Shown here: piece by piece, positions 52,202 through 61,581 of the stretch
How the letters are laid out: each line of letters begins with the position of its first letter
Position numbering within the stretch: position 1 is the stretch's first letter
DNA from: Hydrocarboniphaga effusa AP103
GTDB taxonomy: Bacteria; Pseudomonadota; Gammaproteobacteria; Nevskiales; Nevskiaceae
Direction of reading: 5' to 3'
Length of the DNA stretch: 64,000 bases
NCBI RefSeq assembly: GCF_000271305.1
Contig: NZ_AKGD01000001.1
Coordinates: 62,001 to 126,000, forward strand
Program-made: the position numbers and the translations under genes
Notes under the pieces: model-generated
Database searches by the model: none
What the model was told of the DNA's origin: nothing
The model's input: the letters and a program-made list of their open reading frames with translations, nothing else

Positions 52202-53698
52202 ATGGACACCACCACCGCCATCACCCTGGACTCGCTGGAATTCACCAACCGCTTCGCCCGGCTCGACGGCCCGTTCCACGCCCAGGTGGAGCCGCAGCCG
52301 CTGTCCGAGGTCCGCCTGCTGCACCTCAACGCCCAGCTTGCCGGACAGCTCGGGCTCGATGCGGGTGCGGCCGCGCGAGACCCGGACTTCGTCGCGGCAA
52401 TGGCCGGCAATCGCAAGATCGTCGGCGGCGCTTATGTGGCGAGCGTTTACGCGGGCCATCAGTTCGGTACGCTGGTTCCGCAGCTCGGCGACGGTCGGGC
52501 CAACCTGATCGGCGAGGTTCTCACGCCGTCTGGCGAGCAGTTCGAACTGCAGCTCAAAGGCTCGGGGCAGACGCCATTCTCGCGCTTCGCCGATGGCCGG
52601 GCGGTGCTGCGTTCGAGCATTCGCGAATACCTCTGCAGCGAGGCCATGCACGCGCTCGGCATTCCGACCACGCGGGCGCTGTCGCTGGTCGGGGCGAGCG
52701 ATCCGGTGCAGCGCGAACGCTTCGAGCGCGCGGCGGTGGTCTGCCGCGTGGCCCCGAGCTTCGTGCGCTTCGGGCACTTCGAGTATTTCTACTTCCGCAA
52801 TCGACACGAGGAGATTCGCCAGCTCGCCGATCATGTGATCGAGGCGCACTACCCGCATCTGGCCGGCTTCCCCGAGCGCTACGCGGCCTGGCTCAGCGAG
52901 ATCGTGCAGCGCACCGCCAGGCTGATGGCGCAATGGCAGTCGGTGGGCTTCTGCCACGGCGTCATGAACACCGACAACATGAGCGTGCTGGGCCTGACGA
53001 TCGATTACGGCCCGTACGGCTTTCTCGACGGTTTCGACGCGCACCATATCTGCAATCACAGCGATGAAGGCGGCCGCTACGCCTATGATCGCCAGCCGGT
53101 GATCGGCCAGTGGAATTGCAGCAAGCTGCTGCAGGCCACGCTGCCCTTGCTGCATGAAGACCCGGACCAGTCCGTCGAAATCGCCAACGCGATCCTCACG
53201 CGCTATCCGGCCGATTACATGAACCAGATGATGAGCCTCTGGCGGCGCAAGCTCGGGCTCGTCAGCGAGCAGGAAGAAGACCGCGAGCTCATCAACCGTT
53301 TCCTGAACCTGCTCGACAAGGGCAAGAGCGATTTCACGCGCACGTTCCGCGCGCTGTCGAATCTGCGCGACGGCGACGACAAGCCGGCGATGCGCGACGA
53401 GCTGCTCGACCAGGCCGCGTTCGACGCCTGGCTGCCGGATTATCGCGCCCGCCTCGCGCAGGACGGCCAGCCCGAGGCCGAGCGCCAGCAGGCGATGCGG
53501 GCCGTCAATCCGAAATACGTGCTGCGCAATCACCTGGCGCAGGCGGCGATCGAAAAGGCCGAAGCCAGCGACGCGAGCGAGATCGATCGCCTGTTCCGCG
53601 TGCTGCAGCGCCCGTACGACGAACAGCCCGAATTCGACGCGTATGCAGCCGAGCCGCCTCCCGAAGCGCGCCACATCAGCGTGAGCTGCTCGTCCTGA
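52202..53698 (+). CDS. selO: Protein adenylyltransferase SelO (YdiU)
   Basis: A 498-residue pseudokinase-fold enzyme that transfers AMP to Ser, Thr or Tyr residues of other proteins, acting in redox responses. Diagnostic segments are YAGHQFGTLVPQLGDGRA, LKGSGQTPFSRFADGRAV, SIREYLCSEAMHALGIPT, GVMNTDNMSVLGLTIDYGPY and KLGLVSEQEEDRELIN. The C-terminus SCSS carries Cys where animal SelO has selenocysteine. The ATG at 52202 is preferred to the GTG at 52196. The unknown gene that follows 22 bp later is probably co-transcribed. Confidence 0.96.
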   Translation: MDTTTAITLDSLEFTNRFARLDGPFHAQVEPQPLSEVRLLHLNAQLAGQLGLDAGAAARDPDFVAAMAGNRKIVGGAYVASVYAGHQFGTLVPQLGDGRANLIGEVLTPSGEQFELQLKGSGQTPFSRFADGRAVLRSSIREYLCSEAMHALGIPTTRALSLVGASDPVQRERFERAAVVCRVAPSFVRFGHFEYFYFRNRHEEIRQLADHVIEAHYPHLAGFPERYAAWLSEIVQRTARLMAQWQSVGFCHGVMNTDNMSVLGLTIDYGPYGFLDGFDAHHICNHSDEGGRYAYDRQPVIGQWNCSKLLQATLPLLHEDPDQSVEIANAILTRYPADYMNQMMSLWRRKLGLVSEQEEDRELINRFLNLLDKGKSDFTRTFRALSNLRDGDDKPAMRDELLDQAAFDAWLPDYRARLAQDGQPEAERQQAMRAVNPKYVLRNHLAQAAIEKAEASDASEIDRLFRVLQRPYDEQPEFDAYAAEPPPEARHISVSCSS

Positions 53699-53720
53699 CC
53701 CGAATCGCGAGGAGAACGCC

Positions 53721-54716
53721 ATGCGCAGACGCCAGCTGACCCGCAACGCCGATTGCGACGACATCCTGCACTGGCTCGATGCGCACAGCGTCAGCGTCAC
53801 GCAAGGCCTGCCTGCGCAGCTGCTCAACAAGCGCTGGGAGCAGGCCGGGCGCTCGACCGCCCAGCTCGGGCCGGCGCTCAAGCTGCTGTTCGATCAGGAC
53901 TGGGTCGCGATCACGCCGGACCTCGATCCGCCGCACCTGCGGTTTTCGAGCGAGGGCTTTCGCAAGCTCATCGAAGCGCCGCTGATCGAGGAGCCCGCAG
54001 CCGTCGCGGAGGCGATCGCCGAAGCCGCGCCGGTCGCCTCCGCATCGGCGGCGGAACGCCCCGTCACCGTGCCGGCGGCGCCCTCGACTGCGGCTCCGGC
54101 CGCCGCCACGTTCCGTGGCCCGAGCGAGCTGCGCCTGCGCAACGACATTCTCGGTATCTATCGCGAACTCAAGCTCAAGGCCGGCGCGAGGCTGATCGGC
54201 ATGACCTTGTCGCGCTACTGGCAGGAGCTCGGCAATCGCGCGGGTGATCTGCGCGATGGGATCGACGTGCTCGTGCGCGACGGCTTCCTGCAACCGCGCA
54301 TGGTCGGCATCGACAAGCACTGGATGCTGACCGAGGAGGGCGCGCACTTCATGGCCGGCGCGCAAACCCCGGCCTCGCTTTCGCGACTCGCCCCGCCGCT
54401 CGACAGGGTTTCCCCGACCCCGCCGGCCGACGAGCTGCGCCTGCTGACCTCGCGTGTGCTCGTCGCCGAGCTCGGCCCCGGCGAGAGCCGGCTCGACTAC
54501 ACGCTGCTGCGCCCGGCCTGGATGCAGCGCACACGCCTGGACGACAACGCGCTGCTGCATGGCCTCGACATGCTGCACAAGCTCTCATGCGTGCAGCTGC
54601 ACGAAGGCCGGCCGCTCGATATCGAAATCACCGCGGCCGGTCGCACGCTCGCTTCGCAGGAAACGCCCAAGCTCGCCAAGGTGCTGTCGCTGCTCAACAA
54701 GGCTTTGGGCGGTTAA
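53721..54716 (+). CDS. Unknown protein downstream of selO
   Basis: A 331-residue protein with GAGGAG before ATG 53721. An N-terminal region of about 90 residues, starting MRRRQLTRNADCDDILHWLD, looks like a winged-helix-like unit. It is joined by an Ala/Pro linker (about 100-135) to a central helical domain with LIGMTLSRYWQELGNRAGDL and a C-terminal winged-helix-like part (about 235-331). No family is recognised. The 22-bp spacing to selO suggests an operon. Confidence 0.7.
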   Translation: MRRRQLTRNADCDDILHWLDAHSVSVTQGLPAQLLNKRWEQAGRSTAQLGPALKLLFDQDWVAITPDLDPPHLRFSSEGFRKLIEAPLIEEPAAVAEAIAEAAPVASASAAERPVTVPAAPSTAAPAAATFRGPSELRLRNDILGIYRELKLKAGARLIGMTLSRYWQELGNRAGDLRDGIDVLVRDGFLQPRMVGIDKHWMLTEEGAHFMAGAQTPASLSRLAPPLDRVSPTPPADELRLLTSRVLVAELGPGESRLDYTLLRPAWMQRTRLDDNALLHGLDMLHKLSCVQLHEGRPLDIEITAAGRTLASQETPKLAKVLSLLNKALGG

Positions 54717-55157
54717 TTAGCCTGAGCTTTCGACCGCGCAGCCCGGCAACGGCTGGCTGCAATTGACCATCCAGGCGACGCCGTAGCGATCGACCAGCTG
54801 CCCGTAGCGCTGGGCCCAGAAGGTCTCGGCCAGCGGCATCTGAATCTGCGCACCAGGCGACAAGGCAGCGAACACGCGCTCGGCCTCGGCCGGTGTGGCG
54901 ACATCGGCCACGACATGAGCGCCCTGCACCGGCACGTGCGGATGTTCGGGCGTTCCATCCGTGCCCATGATGTCGTGTCCGTCGACATCGAGGCAGGCGT
55001 GCATGATCTTGCTGCGCGACGCTTCGGAAACGTATTCGCTGGCCGGCGTTTCGCCGAAGCTCATCATCGCCGTGATCTTGCCGCCGAGCGCCTGGGCATA
55101 GAACTCGAAGGCCTCGCGGCAGTTGCCGTCGAAGCTCAGGTAGGTGTTCAGTTTCAT
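54717..55157 (-). CDS. VOC-superfamily (PhnB/glyoxalase-like) protein
   Basis: A 146-residue protein of the PhnB-like 3-demethylubiquinone-9 3-methyltransferase/VOC group. Its start at 55157 has AAGGAGA upstream. The fold markers are MKLNTYLSFDGNCREAFEFYAQALGG (split), MHACLDVDGHDIMGTD and the terminal WMVNCSQPLPG. The convergent unknown gene ends directly next to it. PhnB itself is of unclear function; metal-dependent resistance or isomerase activity is possible. Confidence 0.87.
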   Translation of the reverse strand: MKLNTYLSFDGNCREAFEFYAQALGGKITAMMSFGETPASEYVSEASRSKIMHACLDVDGHDIMGTDGTPEHPHVPVQGAHVVADVATPAEAERVFAALSPGAQIQMPLAETFWAQRYGQLVDRYGVAWMVNCSQPLPGCAVESSG

Positions 55158-55356
55158 TACCGCTCTCCTTGCAGGTTCATTTGCGGGAGCCTCGCCGCGA
55201 GACTCTATGAACACGTCGAATCGGGCTCGCAAAAATCGACAGAACAATCGACACGCGCGATGATTTTTTACGCCCGCCTGCTAAGTCCGTAAACGCGCTT
55301 GATTTTTAGTGCGCCGCTCGTGACGATCGAAGGCACTTAAGGAACCAGGAACACTC

Positions 55357-55710
55357 ATGCCGTACACGATGCTGATCATCGAACCGCGCGGCCAACGCGC
55401 CGAACGCGGGCCCGAACAAGGTGCCCAGGTCTACGAGCAGATGCTGGCCTTCGGCGCCCAGCTCAAGGAGCGCGGGCTGCTGATCGAGGCTCAGTCGCTC
55501 AAGACCGACTCGGCCGGCGTCCGGCTGCAGGTTCGCGCCGGCAAGCGCACGCTCGTCGATGGCCCGTTTTCAGAGGCCAAGGAAATGATCGGCGGTTTCT
55601 TCCTGCTCGATTGCGAAACGCGCGAGCAGGCGCTGGAGATCGCGGCCGCTTGCCCGGCGGCGCAGTACGCGACCATCGAGATTCGCGAAAACGGCCCCTG
55701 CTTTACCTGA
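55357..55710 (+). CDS. YCII-related (DGPF/YciI family) protein
   Basis: A 117-residue alpha/beta protein starting MPYTMLIIEPRG. The family DGPF motif is in LVDGPFSEAKEMIGGFFLLD, with EQALEIAAACPAA after it. Members may be small enzymes or regulators and are often near ECF sigma genes, which is not the case here. It is divergent from the VOC gene, and the two often co-occur. Confidence 0.88.
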   Translation: MPYTMLIIEPRGQRAERGPEQGAQVYEQMLAFGAQLKERGLLIEAQSLKTDSAGVRLQVRAGKRTLVDGPFSEAKEMIGGFFLLDCETREQALEIAAACPAAQYATIEIRENGPCFT

Positions 55711-55731
55711 GCGGCCGGTGCACTCGGCGGA

Positions 55732-56103
55732 TCAGGCCGCCAGTATCGACTCGATGAGCTGGATCACCGCTTCGATGCGATACGGCTTGGTGATGAAGCC
55801 CTGTGCGACCTTCGAAGGCTCGATGTCCGCCGGCAGGGCGGCGCTCGTGAGAATCACCGGAATCGCGGCGAGCGCCGGCTGGGCGCGCATGGCCTGGATC
55901 AGCTCGAGGCCATTGACGTGCGGCATCATGAAATCGGTCAAGACGATATCGGGCCGTTCGCGCGCGAGCTGTTGCAGGGCGCGCTCGCCGTTGGCCGCCT
56001 GGCTCACGCGATAGCCCGACATCTCCAGCAGCAGCGCTACCGTCGTGAGAGTGCCCGGCTCGTCCTCGACGAGCAACACGTGGGGCGGCGCTTTGGCGCT
56101 CAT
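55732..56103 (-). CDS. Single-domain response regulator (CheY-like)
   Basis: A 123-residue receiver without an output domain. It has the acidic pair VEDEPGT, the phospho-acceptor in PDIVLTDFMMPHVNG (about residue 55), the Thr/Ser of VILTSA and the Lys of GFITKPY. It follows the KaiC-like ATPase by two bases on the same strand. No histidine kinase is nearby. The partner kinase must be encoded elsewhere. Confidence 0.93.
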   Translation of the reverse strand: MSAKAPPHVLLVEDEPGTLTTVALLLEMSGYRVSQAANGERALQQLARERPDIVLTDFMMPHVNGLELIQAMRAQPALAAIPVILTSAALPADIEPSKVAQGFITKPYRIEAVIQLIESILAA

Positions 56104-56105
56104 TT

Positions 56106-57590
56106 TCAGCCCTGCTCGCTGCGAGCCTGGCGATGAGCCTGACCTGAAAGCAACCCTTCCATGGGCCCTGGTAGCGCCTGAAGCTGCAGCCCTTCGGACG
56201 TGATCGAGATTTCGCGAATGGACGGGTCGAAGCCGCTCTCGCGGACCTTGACCACGGACAGGATGCGGCGCAGTTCGGAATCGAGCTCGATGTAACGCAT
56301 GAGCATGATGTTCTCAGCGACCGCTGAAACGGCGCCGAATGCAATCGACGTCTCGCCGCCGACCAGCTGCGGGCTCTCCGACGTGAAGATCGAGGTCACG
56401 CCCATTTCGCGCAAGGCATTGGTCAGCGCGGCAAGAAACGGAGCGAGGCGGTCCGGGTAGATCGCCGATTGCTCGATCGCATCGAACCCGTCGACGAACA
56501 GGCGCTTGACCCCACGCCGGCGCACTGCCGCGAGCAGGCGGTAGCCGATGTCGTCGAGCAGCGTGTCGGTCAGCGATTGCCACTGCGTTTCGACGATGCC
56601 GTCGTCGCAGAGCCGGGGCAGCACCAGGCCATTGCCATCGGCCTTGCGGCGAATGCGCGCGGGTGTTTCGTAGAAGCTGTACACCAGCCCGGGCTCCTCG
56701 GCCGAAGACTGGCTGACGAACTGCAGGCCCAGCGTGGTCTTGCCGATGCCGGTCGGACCGATCAGCAAGGTGCTCGACCCTCGCGGCAGGCCGCCGCCGA
56801 TCATCGTGTCGAGTTCGGGCGCACCGGTGCTCAAGCGCTGGCCGTAGTGCCCGTTCTCGGGAGCGAGCGCCGTGACGGTCTCCAGGCGCGGCAATACCTG
56901 CACGCCTTCATTGGAGATCAGCATCATGTGCCGGCCCATGATGAAGCCGCTGCCGCGAAACTTGTGGACCTGGAAGTAGCGATAGCTGCGGTAGTCGAGC
57001 GTCATGGTGCCGATCTCGAACCAGCCGTCCACCATCGTGAACTCGGGGCTCGTCGCCCCGCGGCGGCTGCTGGTCAGCAGCAGGATGGTGCTGCCGAGCA
57101 GGTTGGCGAGAATGGCGAGATCGTTGACGAACTTGCGGAAGTCACGCTCCGAGCCAACGCTTTCCTCGAGCGCGAACAGGCCGTCGACGACGATGGTGCG
57201 CGCGCCGAGGCGGCGGCTCTCGCCGTTGAGCAGACGCAGGATGCCGCGCAGGCCATCGCTCTGCAGATCGTCGAAGCCGCTGACGTAGTAGACCGAATCG
57301 GGCACTTGCGTACCGTCGTAGAAACTCATGCCTTCGAGATGCTGCATGAGCCGCGAATGCGACTCGGCGAGCAGCGTCACGTACAGCGCTTTTTCGCCAT
57401 GCCGCGCGCGGTGAAAGCACAGCTGGTTCGAGAAGATGGTCTTGCCAGCTCCCGGCGTGCCCTGGACGATATAGACCGAGCCGGCTACCAGGCCGCCGTG
57501 CAACACGCTGTCCAGACCGAAGATACCTGTGGAGATCCGGCCGGCCCCGTTCTGGTTCCCGGCCACGATTCCTGCGCCGCCCTGACTCAC
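56106..57590 (-). CDS. Double-domain KaiC-like ATPase
   Basis: A 494-residue RecA-superfamily protein with two KaiC/RadA domains. The start is GTG 57590, with AGGAG about eight bases before it; a longer frame reaches 57692 without a ribosome site. Domain 1 has Walker A GTPGAGKT (residues 44-51) and TIVVDGLFALEE as Walker B. Domain 2 has GPTGIGKTTL (near 285) and RLFVDGFDAIEQS as Walker B. The duplicated architecture resembles KaiC, but cyanobacterial clock partners KaiA and KaiB are not seen. A receiver gene follows at once. Similar pairs act in stress or signalling. Confidence 0.93.
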   Translation of the reverse strand: MSQGGAGIVAGNQNGAGRISTGIFGLDSVLHGGLVAGSVYIVQGTPGAGKTIFSNQLCFHRARHGEKALYVTLLAESHSRLMQHLEGMSFYDGTQVPDSVYYVSGFDDLQSDGLRGILRLLNGESRRLGARTIVVDGLFALEESVGSERDFRKFVNDLAILANLLGSTILLLTSSRRGATSPEFTMVDGWFEIGTMTLDYRSYRYFQVHKFRGSGFIMGRHMMLISNEGVQVLPRLETVTALAPENGHYGQRLSTGAPELDTMIGGGLPRGSSTLLIGPTGIGKTTLGLQFVSQSSAEEPGLVYSFYETPARIRRKADGNGLVLPRLCDDGIVETQWQSLTDTLLDDIGYRLLAAVRRRGVKRLFVDGFDAIEQSAIYPDRLAPFLAALTNALREMGVTSIFTSESPQLVGGETSIAFGAVSAVAENIMLMRYIELDSELRRILSVVKVRESGFDPSIREISITSEGLQLQALPGPMEGLLSGQAHRQARSEQG

Positions 57591-57768
57591 AAACTTCTCC
57601 TGACTCCTCGCGCGATGGGCGAAGGCTAACAGATGACGTGCGCGATGATGCGGACACCCCGTCGGCGGGCTCCGCCGATGTCCGCGAGCCACCCAGCCCG
57701 CGACGAGTCAGCTGCACATCCCTAAGCTTCGGACACCACTCATTCACCGAGCCGCGGAGATTCTCGCC

Positions 57769-58488
57769 ATGTCCACGTTGCTGTCATTGCCCGACACCGT
57801 CGAACAGCGCCTCGACGCGAACTCCGAGACGAGCGCCCTGCGGATGGCGGCCGATATCGCGACCGAACTCGACGGCGCTGTTCAGCAACGCGGCCAGGCG
57901 ACGCTGATTGTCTCTGGAGGCCGCAGCCCGATCGCATTCTTCCAAGCCTTGTCGGGCGCGATGCTCGATTGGTCGAAAATCACCGTGAGCCTGGCCGACG
58001 AGCGCTGGGTTCCCTCCGATCATGCGGACAGCAATGCCCGGCTAGTTCGCGAGCATTTGCTCCGAGGGCCGGCTGCGGCCGCGCACTTCGTCCCGCTGGC
58101 CCATGCGGACAGCGCTCCGGAGGCCGCGCTAGCGCGTGTCGAGCGAGAGTTCGCCGCCCTGCCTTCGCCGTTCGACGTAGTGGTGCTGGGCATGGGCGAT
58201 GACGCGCACACCGCCTCGCTGTTCCCGAACCTTCCCGAAACCGAGCGCGCGCTCGATCCGGCAGGCCCCGCCACGCTTGCGATCATCCGTCCAAGCACGG
58301 CTCCGCACGCCCGCATCACGCTGACGCTCGCAGCGCTCAAGCGCAGCCGGCGCATCGTGCTGCAGATTCAGGGAAGCAAGAAGCGCGAGGTGATCGAAGC
58401 GGCCGTCGGCCAACCGGCGCTGCGTTGTCCGATCGCTGCGATCTTGTCGCTACGCGAGATCCCGGTGCGGCTGTACTACTCGGACTGA
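57769..58488 (+). CDS. pgl: 6-phosphogluconolactonase
   Basis: A 239-residue DevB-family hydrolase of the oxidative pentose-phosphate or Entner-Doudoroff route. The motifs are LIVSGGRSPIAFFQAL, VSLADERWVPSDHADSN and VVLGMGDDAHTASLFPN, with IRITL-like HARITLTLAAL following. The usual zwf and edd neighbours are not in the window. It is divergent from the KaiC-like gene. Confidence 0.95.
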   Translation: MSTLLSLPDTVEQRLDANSETSALRMAADIATELDGAVQQRGQATLIVSGGRSPIAFFQALSGAMLDWSKITVSLADERWVPSDHADSNARLVREHLLRGPAAAAHFVPLAHADSAPEAALARVEREFAALPSPFDVVVLGMGDDAHTASLFPNLPETERALDPAGPATLAIIRPSTAPHARITLTLAALKRSRRIVLQIQGSKKREVIEAAVGQPALRCPIAAILSLREIPVRLYYSD

Positions 58489-58518
58489 ATTTCGCGAGCA
58501 GTTTCGGCAAAGCAATCC

Positions 58519-58881
58519 TCAGATCTCGCCGCTTTCGAGCCGCGCCGCGTCCTCGGCCGCTGCGAGCTTGGCCCGCATCACCGCGAGGCTGTTGTCGAGA
58601 TGGTTGACCTGCTCCTGCAGGTGTTGGGCGAGAACTTCGAGTCCGGCCGACTGCTGGGCGTAGTGCAACTCCTGGGCGACCGAATTGCGAACCTCCTGCA
58701 CCGCCCGGATGCGCGCCGCTTCGGTCATCACCGTCGAGAGTTGCAGGCTCAGATGCTCGGCCACCATGAGCCGTGAATGCAGCAGGGCGAACTGGCCGTC
58801 GAGCTGAGCGATGCGGTCCGTCAACGGCTTCAGATAAGCTCGCAGCCACTGTTCCAGCGATGCCTGCTCCGCGCTTTCCAT
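58519..58881 (-). CDS. Coiled-coil protein, function unknown
   Basis: A 120-residue, almost entirely helical protein (with MESAEQASLEQWLRAYLKPL at the start) and strong heptad character. An ATG at 58896 would add five residues (MAGKG). It has no membrane segment or signal. It is convergent with pgl. The even Leu/Glu/Gln heptad pattern argues for real coding, but no family is recognised. Confidence 0.6.
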   Translation of the reverse strand: MESAEQASLEQWLRAYLKPLTDRIAQLDGQFALLHSRLMVAEHLSLQLSTVMTEAARIRAVQEVRNSVAQELHYAQQSAGLEVLAQHLQEQVNHLDNSLAVMRAKLAAAEDAARLESGEI

Positions 58882-58896
58882 TCCTTTCCCCGCCAC

Positions 58897-59390
58897 GCCT
58901 CGCAGCCTGCAGGCTCAGCGGCCTCCATGGATCCCCGCAGGCTGTCGTTGTGCATGAGTCGCTGACCGCTGAAAAGAGCCTAACAAGAAGGACTTGCCCA
59001 CCCTATGGGGAATAGTCCTCAGCAGAACGGACGCAAATCTCTCTATCGGGCCGGGCCTTTTCGTGGGGCGCTGAGCCTTACGGCTACCTCACGCAGATCG
59101 AAAAAAATTTTGGAACTACCTGCTCGAACCCGAGTCATACGCAAGCAGGGTTCGCAGTCGCCCTGCTTGCAGTCGGACCGCTTCTCTCCCGTTCCGACCG
59201 CTCCACGCCCGCGGTGCCGGCCACTCCCTCCGGTTATCGCGGGCTCTTTGTTTGCGCTCCCGCCAAACCCATCGCCAGTCGCAGGTTCGCCCTGCGCTGC
59301 GCCCTCGTTGTATAGTTTTTTATATAACGATACGTTGCTGGCGAATTGGCAATCGATCCGAGCCTTTCCGGATCCAGAACAGGGGTTGAT
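58897..59390. other. Long intergenic region before the second TonB receptor
   Basis: Almost 500 bp with no convincing gene. It contains a hairpin GCAAGCAGGG/CCCTGCTTGC (59141-59170) with a 10-nt loop, an A/T-rich block near 59100-59112, and the palindrome-like element listed separately. I see no riboswitch pattern. Confidence 0.6.
59306..59329 (+). promoter_or_regulatory. 24-bp near-palindrome before the TonB receptor gene
   Basis: Arms CGTTGTATA and TATATAACG (one mismatch) surround GTTTTT. It is about 61 bp before the receptor start, and a similar element lies before the facing operon at 63437-63460. It resembles metalloregulator sites in form but matches neither the classical Fur nor the classical Zur consensus that I know. 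Confidence 0.6.
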
Positions 59391-61571
59391 ATGCGGAGAG
59401 TGGGGAGCCACCAGCTCGGCGCGTTCGCGTCGGCATTGATCGCGGTGTTTTCAAGCGGCGCGGCGCAGGCACAGGCCGCGGCGGCCGCCGGGCCGAGCAA
59501 AACCTTCACGCTCGGAACCGTCGAGGTGATCGGCACTGCCGAGTCCGACGCCACCGCGCTGACCACCGAGACGGTCGACGTCGAACAGATGCTCGCGCTG
59601 CATCGCGACGATCTGGCCGAAGCGCTCGACCTCGTTCCCGGCGTGGCCCTGCAGAATCTCGGCCAGCGCCGCGAACGCCTGATCGCCCTGCGCGGGTTTT
59701 CGAGCCGCCAGGTGCCGCTGTTCATCGACGGCGTGCCGGTCTACGTGCCGTACGACGGCAATGTCGATCTCGCGCGTTTCGGCATCGATTACGTTTCGGA
59801 GATCGTCGTCAGCAAAGGCCTGGGCTCGCTGCTCTATGGCCCGAACGCGCTCGGCGGCGCCATCAACGTGATCAGCCGCAAGCCCACCGCCCCGCTCGAA
59901 ATCTTCGCGCGCGCGAGCGCCGAGTTCGACGACGACTTCGGCGACATCGAGCAGCGCGGATCGGTGTCGGTCGGCGGCGCGCGCGGCGCCTGGTACGGCA
60001 ATTTCACCGTCTCGCATGCGGATTCCGAAGGCTATCGCCTGTCCGATGATTTCAGGCGACAAGGTCCGTTGCCGCTGAATGCCAGCCCATCCAACCATGA
60101 AGATGGAGGCGCACGCGACAACGCCGACAGCCGCGACACCGTCATCAGCGCCAAGATCGGCTTCGTGCCGAACGCGGACAACGAATTCGCGCTGAGCTAC
60201 TACCGCCAGCAAGGCGACAAGAACGATCCGCTGTACTCGAGCAACTATCTCAACCAGTACGCCTGCGACGCCGACAACGACCCGAGCACGCCGGACACCA
60301 ACTGCTCGCGCCCCGATGGCGTGGCGTTGCGTTACTGGCAATGGCCGTACTGGAACAAGGAGAGCTTCTACTTCGTCGCCCGCAATGCGGTGACTTCGCA
60401 GGGCGCGCTGCGCTGGAGGCTGTTCCACGACAGCTTCAAGAATTCGCTGGAGTCGTTCCGCAACGCCTCCTACACCTACGAAACCGGAACGTTGCCGGGC
60501 TACGTTTTCTACGGCAGCCAGTACGACGATTACACCTACGGCGGCGGCGCGGACTTCGAATGGCGCTGGAGCGATCTGCACACCACGCGCATCGCCAGCC
60601 ATTATCGCCAGGACGTGCATCGCGAATCGCAGCGGCAGCCCGCGCTGCCCGAACAGCGCCTGGAGATTCCGACCTACGACGTCGCCATCGAACATGAGTG
60701 GAAGCTCACGCCGCAGCTCACGCTCACGCCCGGCTATTCGTTTCTGCGTCAACCGGGCCGAACGGTGCAGATCTACGACAGCAGATCGCAGACTTTCAAC
60801 CCGCAGTCGGTCGACGATGCCGATGCTCACAACGCACAGATCATCGGCACCTGGCGCCTCGACGACAGCCAGTCCTTCGTGGCCGGCGTGAGCCGCAAAA
60901 CGCGTTTCCCGACGCTCAAGGACCGCTTTTCGGGCGGGCTCGGAACCGTCAGGCCGAACCCGGCGCTCAAGCGTGAAATCGCCGACCACTACGAAATAGG
61001 CTACGAGTTGCGGCGCGAGCGCTGGGGCGGCAGGATCGCGCTGTTCCAGAGCGAGCTCGACGACGCCATCCAGAGCGTGACCCTGCTCACTCCGCCCGCC
61101 CCGGCCGAACCACCGTGTCCGAACTCGACGACCACCTGTACGCAGTTGCAGAACGTCGGCAAGCAGCGCCATCGCGGCGTGGAACTGTCGGCCACCGCCA
61201 CTCCGATCGACGCGCTCACGCTGATCGCGCAGGCCAACTTCGTCGACATCGACAACCGCGGCCAGAACAGCGCGGTGAAGATCACCGGAACGCCGGACGC
61301 CATCTATCGCCTGCGCGCCGACTGGAACTTGCTGCCGCAATGGCGCCTGCGTCTCGATGCGCAGCATGAGGCCGATCGTTTCAGCAACAGCACGGGCACA
61401 CGCGTTGCCGAATCGTTCACGGTCGCCAACGCGTTTCTGCGGTTCTCACCGGTGACGAGCGTCGGCATCGACATCGGCGTTCGCAACCTCACCGACGAGC
61501 TCTACGCTTACGACGAAGGCTATTACGAAGCCGGCCGCACCTGGCTCGCGCAGGTCGACTATCGCTATTGA
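59391..61571 (+). CDS. TonB-dependent outer-membrane receptor
   Basis: A 726-residue receptor. The start is ATG 59391 (a TTG upstream is not credible), with a signal peptide ending near GAAQA-Q. The plug contains LIALRGFSSRQVPLFIDGVP, and VVSKGLGSLLYGPNALGGAI, then a barrel with an aromatic terminus (VDYRY). The substrate is not readable. The facing di-heme cytochrome and secreted protein genes, with similar upstream elements, make a redox-active metal or its complex a possible ligand. Confidence 0.93.
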   Translation: MRRVGSHQLGAFASALIAVFSSGAAQAQAAAAAGPSKTFTLGTVEVIGTAESDATALTTETVDVEQMLALHRDDLAEALDLVPGVALQNLGQRRERLIALRGFSSRQVPLFIDGVPVYVPYDGNVDLARFGIDYVSEIVVSKGLGSLLYGPNALGGAINVISRKPTAPLEIFARASAEFDDDFGDIEQRGSVSVGGARGAWYGNFTVSHADSEGYRLSDDFRRQGPLPLNASPSNHEDGGARDNADSRDTVISAKIGFVPNADNEFALSYYRQQGDKNDPLYSSNYLNQYACDADNDPSTPDTNCSRPDGVALRYWQWPYWNKESFYFVARNAVTSQGALRWRLFHDSFKNSLESFRNASYTYETGTLPGYVFYGSQYDDYTYGGGADFEWRWSDLHTTRIASHYRQDVHRESQRQPALPEQRLEIPTYDVAIEHEWKLTPQLTLTPGYSFLRQPGRTVQIYDSRSQTFNPQSVDDADAHNAQIIGTWRLDDSQSFVAGVSRKTRFPTLKDRFSGGLGTVRPNPALKREIADHYEIGYELRRERWGGRIALFQSELDDAIQSVTLLTPPAPAEPPCPNSTTTCTQLQNVGKQRHRGVELSATATPIDALTLIAQANFVDIDNRGQNSAVKITGTPDAIYRLRADWNLLPQWRLRLDAQHEADRFSNSTGTRVAESFTVANAFLRFSPVTSVGIDIGVRNLTDELYAYDEGYYEAGRTWLAQVDYRY

Positions 61572-61581
61572 CGATGCGTCT

